A stretch of 64,000 nucleotides of DNA, taken from NCBI RefSeq assembly GCF_001270495.1, contig NZ_LGUR01000230.1, positions 248,001 through 312,000 of the forward strand, read 5' to 3'. The stretch's first letter is position 1; each line of letters opens with the position of its first letter. Below the pieces are notes generated by a model that was given only the letters and a program-made list of their open reading frames with translations, was not told the DNA's origin and made no database searches. A program made the position numbers and the translations under genes. This DNA is from Streptomyces viridochromogenes (GTDB lineage: Bacteria > Actinomycetota > Actinomycetes > Streptomycetales > Streptomycetaceae). This document shows, piece by piece, positions 1-6,572 of this stretch.

Positions 1-318
1 CTTCTGCGCGTACTCGGGGTCGAGGGCGTGCTCCGCGTCCACGAAGGCCACCTGTCCGCCGGCCTTCTGAGCGTTGGCCACCGCGTGCAGGGTCAGCGTG
101 GTCTTACCGGAGGATTCCGGTCCGTAGATCTCGACGACACGGCCGCGCGGCAGACCGCCCACGCCGAGGGCCACGTCGAGCGCGGTCGACCCGGTCGGGA
201 TGACCTCGATGGGCTCCTTCGACCGCTCGCCCATGCGCATGACCGCGCCCTTGCCGAATTGCCGTTCAATCTGTGCGAGTGCGGCATCCAGGGCCTTCTC
301 GCGGTCGGTTCCTGCCAT
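1..318 (-). CDS. recA: RecA recombinase, N-terminal part (runs off the left edge)
   Basis: Only the first 106 codons lie in the window. The start is ATG at 318, preceded by a GGTGGAA ribosome site. The protein opens [20 protein letters not shown] and shows the RecA core: GKGAVMRMG, the Walker A loop GPESSGKTT near residues 66-74 and the following [10 protein letters not shown]. RecA forms the ATP-dependent DNA strand-exchange filament and is the co-protease of the SOS response. It anchors this end of the window in the core chromosome. A LexA-type box lies about 165 bp upstream. The identity is certain; only the truncation by the window edge limits the description. Confidence 0.97.
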   Translation of the reverse strand, partial: MAGTDREKALDAALAQIERQFGKGAVMRMGERSKEPIEVIPTGSTALDVALGVGGLPRGRVVEIYGPESSGKTTLTLHAVANAQKAGGQVAFVDAEHALDPEYAQK

Positions 319-482
319 GGGTTCCACCCGGTTTGCTTGAGTCGATCGCTTCACGTCAAAGACGCTAACGCCTGCCACTGACAATGCGCCCCGACGCCCG
401 TCCGGCCTGTGGATAACTCGGGGACTTCTCCATCGAAACCGTGGCGAAATGCCCGCCGAGCGCCTCGCCGGCGCCTCCATAA

Positions 483-494
483 GAATGGATGTTC
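483..494 (-). promoter_or_regulatory. SOS (LexA/Cheo-type) box upstream of recA
   Basis: Read on the recA strand the sequence is GAACATCCATTC, which fits the actinobacterial pattern GAAC-N4-GTTC with one mismatch in the right half. It lies about 165 nt upstream of the recA start, where LexA-controlled promoters of Streptomyces recA genes are expected. This is assigned by pattern and position only. Confidence 0.7.
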
Positions 495-794
495 GATTTT
501 TGTGTCAAGCACACCACGCGTCACCTACGAGACTACGTTCGCGGCCTGAGGCGCCCCGGATTCCCGGGGCAGCCACCCCGGGCAGACCGCCCGCGCCGAC
601 GCCGGCCCTCGGTTTCGCCGCCGTTTGCACCGGCCGCTCCCGGCCGGACCGCACACTCCCCAGGCAGGCCGCACACTCCCAGCAGGACCGCACACTCCCA
701 GGGCAGACCAGCGCGCCCAGGGCAGGCCGGCACTCCAGGTCAGGCCGGCACTCCCAGGAGGTCCAGCACTCGCCCAGGAGATACGCACGCTCTC

Positions 795-2102
795 TCAGCC
801 GGAGTCCTCCGTGGAACTCTCCCCGGAGTTCCCCGCCTCCGACCGCGGCTCAGCCACTCCCTGCCTCCGCGGGGCCCACAGCGCACGCGCGCGAGCGACC
901 ATGCCCCACCCCGTTCCCCGTCGCCGGTGCCCGTGGACCCGGGGGTCGTCAGTGACGTCGTAACGCTTCACGTACGCCCCCAGGAACGCCTGGAGCGTGG
1001 CGATCGCCGGGATGGCGATCAGGGCGCCCACCGCGCCGAGGAGGGCGGTACCCGCGACGACGGAACCGAAGGCGACCGCGGGGTGGATGTCGACGGTCTT
1101 CGAGGTCAGCTTGGGCTGTAGGACATAGTTCTCGAACTGCTGGTAGACCACGACGAAGATCAGCACCCACAGCGCGTACCAGGGATCGACCGTGAACGCG
1201 ATCAGCATGGGCAGGGCGCCCGCGAGATACGTGCCGATGGTGGGGATGAACTGCGAGACCAGGCCGACCCACACGGCGAGCACGGGCGCGTAGGGCACGT
1301 CCAGGCTCTCCAGCAGGATGTAGTGGGCTATGCCGGAGATGAGCGCCATCAGGCCGCGCGAGTACAGGTAGCCGCCGGTCTTGTTGACGGCGATCTCCCA
1401 CGCGCGCAGTACCTCCGCCTGCTTGGAGGGCGGCAGCACGGAGCACAGCGCGCGGCGCAGTCGCGGTCCGTCCGCGGCGAAGTAGAACGAGAACAGGGTG
1501 ATCGTCAGCAGCTGGAAGAGACCGCCGAGGACCTGGGCGGACACGTCCAGGACACCGGTGGCGCTGTTCTGCACGTAGTTGCGCAGCCAGTCGGAACGGA
1601 GCAGGCCCTCCTGGACGTCCACTCGGCGCAGCTCGGTGTGGAAGTGGGCGTTGATCCAGTTGATGACGGAGTCGAGGTAGTTCGGGAAGTCCTCGACGAT
1701 CTTGATGATCTGGCCCGCGAGCATGGACCCCAGCAGCGTCACGAACCCGGCGGACACGGCGATCACTGCGAGGAAGACGATGCCGGTGGCCAGGCCCCGG
1801 CGCATGCCGCGCGAGGCCATCCAGCTCACCGCCGGCTCGATGGCCAGCGCCAGGAAGAACGCGATGAGGACGTTGATCAGCAGCCCGGTGAGCTGGTGAA
1901 AGGCCCAACTGCCCAGCTGGAACGCGCCGACGAGCGCCAGCGCGAGCACCATGGCGCGCGGGAGCCAACGAGGCATGCGGGCGTCCGGCCCGGCGGCGCC
2001 CTCGCCCGGCGGCGGGGTGGGCGGCGTCGTGCCGAACGGCGATCCGTGCCGGGCGGGCTGCCCGGTCTCGTCAGTGCGTGCCACGGAGCAAGTGTCGCCC
2101 AC
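795..2102 (-). CDS. AI-2E / PerM family membrane transporter
   Basis: A 435-residue integral membrane protein. After a roughly 45-residue Pro/Gly-rich cytoplasmic N-terminus there is a pair of long hydrophobic segments (about 48-100), a central extramembrane region (130-190) and a hydrophobic C-terminal bundle. The C-terminal bundle carries the family-like stretch QFIPTIGTYLAGALPMLIAF and a motif around QQFENYVLQPK. This family includes quorum-signal exporters, Na+/H+ antiporters and uncharacterised permeases, so the substrate cannot be read from sequence. It is divergent from nothing and lies in line with recA on the same strand, as in other Streptomyces recA neighbourhoods. The GTG start at 2102 is the longest choice; a GTG 18 nt further in is also possible. 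The charged Arg-rich tail (from about residue 390) is cytoplasmic. Confidence 0.88.
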   Translation of the reverse strand: MGDTCSVARTDETGQPARHGSPFGTTPPTPPPGEGAAGPDARMPRWLPRAMVLALALVGAFQLGSWAFHQLTGLLINVLIAFFLALAIEPAVSWMASRGMRRGLATGIVFLAVIAVSAGFVTLLGSMLAGQIIKIVEDFPNYLDSVINWINAHFHTELRRVDVQEGLLRSDWLRNYVQNSATGVLDVSAQVLGGLFQLLTITLFSFYFAADGPRLRRALCSVLPPSKQAEVLRAWEIAVNKTGGYLYSRGLMALISGIAHYILLESLDVPYAPVLAVWVGLVSQFIPTIGTYLAGALPMLIAFTVDPWYALWVLIFVVVYQQFENYVLQPKLTSKTVDIHPAVAFGSVVAGTALLGAVGALIAIPAIATLQAFLGAYVKRYDVTDDPRVHGHRRRGTGWGMVARARALWAPRRQGVAEPRSEAGNSGESSTEDSG

Positions 2103-2144
2103 GCCACCGACAACCGGCTGCCGTCCTGCGATCTTCGTGACCGG

Positions 2145-2339
2145 TCAGCGCTTCTCTCCCGGAACGTTCATGACGGCGCAGACCACACGCCACACGTCCT
2201 TGGCCTCCCAGCCGGAGTTCAGCGCCTCGTGCACCGTGCGCCCGCCGAGCTCCGCCATCACATGGTCGCGCGCGAAGGTGTCGGCGTATCCCGAACCGAA
2301 ATGGTCCGCCATCCGCTTCCAGAAGACCGTCAACCGCAT
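2145..2339 (-). CDS. DUF3046 family protein
   Basis: A 64-residue protein beginning MRLTVFWKRMADHFGSGYAD and containing the family-typical HVMAELGGRTVHEALNSG. This is a small conserved actinobacterial protein of unknown function that usually sits next to recA. The start at 2339 is chosen over an upstream ATG because GGAGCGG lies directly before it and because family members begin MRLT. It is the last core gene before the integrase at 2403. Confidence 0.9.
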   Translation of the reverse strand: MRLTVFWKRMADHFGSGYADTFARDHVMAELGGRTVHEALNSGWEAKDVWRVVCAVMNVPGEKR

Positions 2340-2402
2340 GCGTTCCGCTCCAAGCCCACCTTGACCTGCATGTTTCCCACCCCTCACGCCCCCGCATGAC
2401 CG

Positions 2403-3656
2403 TCAGGGGGTTTCCAGGGAGTTCGCCTCCCCACTGAACCAAGCATCCATGGCGGCGCGACCTCGCCTGCCTGCGTCGGGCATGAAGTGCGTGTATGTAC
2501 GCAGAGTAAAGCCAGGATCGGCGTGCCCGAGCCAGCGAGCGAGGGAGACGACCGACTCACCGGCTTCGAGCTGAACGCTGGCGTAGGTGTGGCGCAGGGC
2601 ATGGAAGCCGAGCTCGCGTGACGGCTCCCACTTGCTCCCGTCGGAATTGGGGTCCACTTTGCCGATGAGTCCCGCGGAGGCGAGCGCGGGCTTCCAGAGG
2701 CGCCTGTTCCATGTGTCGCGGTTCCATGCACGCCGCTGCCGGGTGGCCAGGAAAAGTGGGTAAGTGCGCGGAGCCCAGTCGACGCGCTGCCGATCGTTCT
2801 TAGGTTCGTGGGGGCTCTCCCACGGGAGTTCCACCGCAACCGGCTGCCAGCGCTTCGCGTGCTGCTTGATAGCGGTCAGGACGCCGGGTGCCACATCGAC
2901 TTCCCGCGTCTTGCCGCCCTTGGGGAGCGCAAAGAAGAGGTGGCCTTCGATCATGCAGACCTGCCGCCGGACATGCACAACCCCGTTCTCCATGTCGAGG
3001 TCCTCCGGGGACAGCCCGAATGCCTCGCCCTGGCGCAGGCCGAGCCCCACCCCCAAGTCAACTGCGAGACGGTATTGCTCGGGGAGTCCAGCACGTACCC
3101 GCATCGCCTGCTCGCGCGACCATGCCCGCGCCTTCTGCGCAGGCTTGGCCGGTGGCCGGGCGGTGCGACTCCCCTTCATCGGATGCTTCACCAGCCTGCC
3201 GTCCTCGACGGCGGCCTGGAGGATCGTGGAGAGATGTCCCCAGGTTGTGCGGATCGTCCCAGGCGAGAGGGTCTCCTCCAGCTGGGCAACCCATTCCCGG
3301 AGGGCTGGCGCAGTGATGGCGTTCAGGGGCAGCGGCCCGAGCGTCGGGAGAACGTGTCCCCATATTCGTCGCCGCGCCGCATCTCGGGTGGTGGCGGCGT
3401 ACCGCTGGTGCGGCCACCATTGTTCCTCCACATACGAGCGCAGCAGGATCGTTCCTTCACGCGGATCGACGAACTCCTGCCGCGTCATGTCGGTCTGAGC
3501 ATGGGCGAGCCACTGCTTGGCGTCGGTGAGCTTGGTGAAACTGCGGGCACGGACACCGGGGATGCCGGCGACCTTATAGCGCTTGCCCTTGCCGTAGAGC
3601 TTGGTCTTCTTCCTGGTTCGCTTGCTGACCCAGCGGTCTTCTATATGTCCTGGCAC
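2403..3656 (-). CDS. int: Tyrosine site-specific integrase
   Basis: A 417-residue phage/ICE-type tyrosine recombinase. The N-terminal part (about 1-60) resembles an AP2-like arm-binding domain. Residues about 65-165 form a SAM-like core-binding domain. The catalytic domain follows with R208 (GLRQGEAFGL), H352-x-x-R355 (FHALRHTY), H378 (WLGHADP) and the nucleophile Y388 (RTYTHF), so it looks intact. It would integrate and excise an element at an attachment site, normally close to the 3' end of the gene, meaning near 2340-2400 beside DUF3046. No tRNA gene is visible there. The excisionase-like HTH gene at 3928 diverges from it, the common integrase/excisionase layout of actinomycete elements. 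Confidence 0.95.
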   Translation of the reverse strand: MPGHIEDRWVSKRTRKKTKLYGKGKRYKVAGIPGVRARSFTKLTDAKQWLAHAQTDMTRQEFVDPREGTILLRSYVEEQWWPHQRYAATTRDAARRRIWGHVLPTLGPLPLNAITAPALREWVAQLEETLSPGTIRTTWGHLSTILQAAVEDGRLVKHPMKGSRTARPPAKPAQKARAWSREQAMRVRAGLPEQYRLAVDLGVGLGLRQGEAFGLSPEDLDMENGVVHVRRQVCMIEGHLFFALPKGGKTREVDVAPGVLTAIKQHAKRWQPVAVELPWESPHEPKNDRQRVDWAPRTYPLFLATRQRRAWNRDTWNRRLWKPALASAGLIGKVDPNSDGSKWEPSRELGFHALRHTYASVQLEAGESVVSLARWLGHADPGFTLRTYTHFMPDAGRRGRAAMDAWFSGEANSLETP

Positions 3657-3927
3657 GTACTCGACACTTCCTAACAGGCTAGACCGACATTGACTTCATG
3701 TGACTTCAGCCACATCAACCACTGGCGAGTAAGGATGCAGCGGGACATATCCGGGGCCGAGAGGGATAGAAAGCAACTGCAGCTCCACCGACCCGTGGTG
3801 ACCAGGCCTCCTCACCCGGAGATTCTGCCACGCGTACACCGACACAGCCCACTATGTTGTTTTCGAAGGCAGTCACTTCAACGAGCTCCTTCAAATGGAT
3901 ATGAAGACACCTCTGGAGGGCCTTGGA

Positions 3928-4212
3928 ATGAGCGACTCGACGCCTGCGATGGAACACACGACAATGTGGCAATTGTTGGCACCTCCGCAGCTCGCCGAGC
4001 TGCTCGCAGTGTCGGACAAGACACTGCGCAACTGGCGGAATGATGGCAAAGGCCCGACTTACATCAAGCTCGACGGCGGGGCCGTCCGCTATCCGATGCG
4101 AGACGTGTACGCCTGGCTCGATGAGCAGCGCAATGCCTCTGTCCGCTCACATGCACACCGCGCTCATGAAATGCGCCCGATGGAGCCGAAGAGATTTCTT
4201 GATGCCGCCTGA
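3928..4212 (+). CDS. Excisionase-like helix-turn-helix protein
   Basis: 94 residues starting MSDSTPAMEHTTMWQLLAPP. A MerR/excisionase-type winged HTH is visible: LAELLAVSDKTLRNWRNDG, then KLDGGAVRYPMRDVYAWLDEQ. The GGAGGG ribosome site just before 3928 selects this start over the upstream in-frame ATG at 3895. It sits divergently beside the integrase gene, so a recombination-directionality role is inferred. It could also be a small regulator of the integrase. Confidence 0.75.
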   Translation: MSDSTPAMEHTTMWQLLAPPQLAELLAVSDKTLRNWRNDGKGPTYIKLDGGAVRYPMRDVYAWLDEQRNASVRSHAHRAHEMRPMEPKRFLDAA

Positions 4213-4865
4213 TCCACCCACTCCATTCCTCACACGAAAGGAGTTATGATGAATGCTGTGACCATACAAATGCCACTGATGCATAATGTCGCCCACCAAG
4301 GCACGAGGGGTCTTGAGGGCCTGAGTTCGTAGCGCCGCCCGTCGCACAGAAGGGCCCAGAGGGCGCGGTGACGGGTGAGAGCGAGAAAGACCTGGATATG
4401 ACGCCTGCTCACAGCGCGTTTACATTCGTAGAACCGTCGTGATTCCTTGCAGGACCGGATGCTGAACGGTGCAAGGTCTTGAAGACGCATTGGAGGCGGC
4501 GCTTGCATCACCAGCGATGCACCAGGTTGCCGCTGAACTTCCCGAAGTCACGAGACACCGGCGCCACACCGCCAAGCCGACGCGGCGGTCAGGGATATCA
4601 AAGACGGCCTTTCCGCCGCCGGTGGCAGCCAGGAACGCCGCGCCGAAGATGGCTCCCAGGTCGGACACTCCGCCCCCTCAAAGACGCCACCCGTGGTGAC
4701 CTCTCCGGCATCCGTCGAGCGCATATGTGCAGTTCAGAGACGTTCCGAACACCCACTAGGGCGACGACGGTATTGAACTCAGGAGCAGCGGATTCGCCCT
4801 GTTTGCCCCCTATTCCCGAATCGGCACCGTTCATGAGACGTTCCGCTGGTCACAGGAGTGCTAAG

Positions 4866-4886
4866 TGGAGCGGGTGGGACTCGAAC
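4866..4886 (-). other. tRNA-3'-end-like motif, possible attachment-site remnant
   Basis: On the minus strand the sequence reads GTTCGAGTCCCACC followed by CGCTCCA, like the T-loop, the 3' half of the T-stem and the acceptor end of a tRNA. No matching 5' acceptor, D-arm or anticodon arm lies upstream at tRNA spacing, so it is not a functional tRNA. Integrative elements often duplicate such tRNA ends as att cores, and an integrase/excisionase pair lies 0.7-2.5 kb away. This is a weak inference. Confidence 0.3.
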
Positions 4887-4980
4887 TCATCCAGGTGACG
4901 CTTCTCACCCGCAGCTTTCTCGGCGAAGCCGACTTATCGACCCGTTTCCATCCCGCTGCGCCCCGCTCGATCCTCCTCTG

Positions 4981-5016
4981 GTGGATGTGGTGCAGCGTTC
5001 GCTGCACCACATCCAC
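4981..5016. repeat. Perfect inverted repeat, 17-bp arms with 2-nt centre
   Basis: The left arm (GTGGATGTGGTGCAGCG) and right arm (CGCTGCACCACATCCAC) are exact reverse complements around TT. No U-tract follows. It could act as a factor-independent Streptomyces terminator, a protein-binding palindrome, or a cruciform or origin element of the neighbouring integrative element. Confidence 0.85.
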
Positions 5017-5532
5017 TGCTGGCCAAGCCGAGTGGGCAGCCCCGACACGGTCTACGGCTCACCTCCGCCAGGACGGAGGGGACGCTCCTACTTCAGCGGG
5101 CATGGAACCGCACGGCCCAATCACCCCGCTACCGACACGGAGCAGATATTCATCACTATCAGTAACGACGGTGACCTGCCAGCTCCCGCAAGCAGACGTG
5201 CGCGGGGCCTAGGGAACGAGCCCGGGAGGCGAGGCCAAACGGCCCTCGCTCCCAAGCTACGCAGGCTTTGCCGTCCCCTCGGCTGGCGCGGCCCGCTCAG
5301 CGAGCGTCGGGCGGGCCGTCCCCCGGTGACGGCGGACCTGCCGGTGAAGCGCAAAGCACGTACACACGTCCAGGGCCACGGCTTTGCCAAGGCTGCACGA
5401 GGGTGACGGCCTGTCGACGGCCCGTGACAGGCAGCCTTGAGGTGGCATGGCATGTCCGCGCAGATCGAGGGCAAGCGGGCAATTACCAGAGCTTGGTCAC
5501 GCGGGTCGGTGGTGGAACGTGGAGGTGCCGCT

Positions 5533-5700
5533 ATGGGCGCAAAGGTATTGGAACGGTTTCCTGCGGGGTCTCCGCGCGGATCCTGGCCGGCGGAGGAGTA
5601 CGCTGCGGCGCGCCGCGCCGAGGGTAAGCCCGCGACGGTCGTGATGGACCTGAAGTCGGACGCGTTCCTCGTGGTGATCCGGGCCCGCAACGAGGACTGA
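5533..5700 (+). CDS. Small conserved Streptomyces protein of unknown function
   Basis: 55 residues starting MGAKVLERFPAG and ending with FLVVIRARNED. The start is set by GGAGGTG seven bases before ATG 5533. Charge and hydrophobic spacing are consistent with a small folded protein, with a predicted strand-rich C-terminus (PATVVMDLKSDAFLVVIR). Similar short proteins recur in Streptomyces accessory DNA, but no function is known to me. Codon use (GC at third positions) supports real coding. Confidence 0.65.
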   Translation: MGAKVLERFPAGSPRGSWPAEEYAAARRAEGKPATVVMDLKSDAFLVVIRARNED

Positions 5701-5713
5701 CCGGGACGCCCCT

Positions 5714-6533
5714 TCAATTCTGTGCGGTTGCGCGGACATCCCTGAACGGAGTCCCCCATGGCCTCAGCATCTGTGTCCACATCGTGTGGCTTACGTTAGC
5801 GAGAGTGTCGGGCGACAGTCGGCAGCGGCCACCGCCCCTTTCAGTCTGGAACGACGTGCTGTCGAGGCTGATCCAGGACGCGCGGACGCTGCCACCGCCC
5901 TGGACGCGCAGCCGCACCAGGCCCTTGGGGTCGATGTCGAGCTGGAGACTGCGGCGTGGCGCGTCAGAGGCAACATCGACCGTGCGCGGTGCTTCCGGCC
6001 AGTACCCCTCGGGAAGCAGCGCGACCAGCTGCTTGTCGACGGCCCGGCCGCTCGCCCGTCCGATCCGGCCGCAGAACTCGGTCGTGCCCCAGGGGGTGGC
6101 CCGGAATTGCGGCGGCTGCTCCTCGTCCGGGACGGTCATGTCGTCGGTCAGCGGAAGGTCGCGCCACTCCGGATACGGCGCGCGGCAGGCGCGTTCAAGC
6201 GTGACGACGCGCTTCTCCAGCTTGGCGCCGATGTCGGGTCGGGCCAGCGCCGACCGCTCCAACTCCTCGACGTCGATCGCCGGTAGGAAGACCGCGGCAG
6301 CCGGGCCCGGGGCGGGTTTGTCGGCCACGGAGACGCGGGCCAGACCCTCGAAGACGGATTCGGCGTAGGCCCCCGAGTACAGGACAACCTGCGGCGGCTC
6401 CCTTCCCGGTGGGTGAGGGCGTAACCGCTCAAGGCTCCCGGGTCCACCCGCTGTCCGTCGATCTCGATCGCGGCCTTCGCGCCGCGGGGGTGATCCGCAC
6501 GCTGTGCAGGTTCTCGTCGCTGTCGTGATCCAT
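5714..6533 (-). pseudogene. Phage-structural-like protein broken by two single-base deletions
   Basis: Reading from ATG 6533 gives MDHDSDENLHSVRITP and then loses frame. Adding one C to the CCCCC run near 6487 restores RGAKAAIEIDGQRVDPGALS. Adding one G to the GGG run near 6411 restores the frame into EPPQVVLYSGAYAESVFEGL, which stays open to the stop at 5714. With both repairs the gene is exactly 274 codons. The opening (an 'IEIDG' strand followed by a 'PPQVVLY' strand) resembles actinophage structural proteins, and the C-terminal stretch is beta-rich; this functional guess is weak. It starts about 40 bp after the stop of the NTPase gene on the same strand. Either the gene is decayed or the sequence carries homopolymer errors. 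Confidence 0.6.
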
Positions 6534-6572
6534 TCAGCCGACGCTAAGGCCGCTGTCGGACAACCGTCTCCG

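Larger units (their letters stand above)
4213..5532 (+). other. Gene-poor stretch between excisionase and small ORF
   Basis: I see no convincing gene in these 1.3 kb. All open frames lack ribosome sites and family motifs and have shadow-like composition. The stretch holds a tRNA-3'-end-like motif near 4866 and a perfect inverted repeat at 4981-5016. It probably represents eroded element DNA behind the integrase module. Confidence 0.5.

Noticed and set aside
28..381. Plus-strand open frame opposite recA.
   Set aside because: Antisense shadow of the conserved recA start; recA coding is certain.
4866..4955. Possible tRNA gene on the minus strand.
   Set aside because: T-stem pairs poorly and no D-arm, anticodon arm or 5' acceptor lies at tRNA spacing; kept only as an att-like motif.
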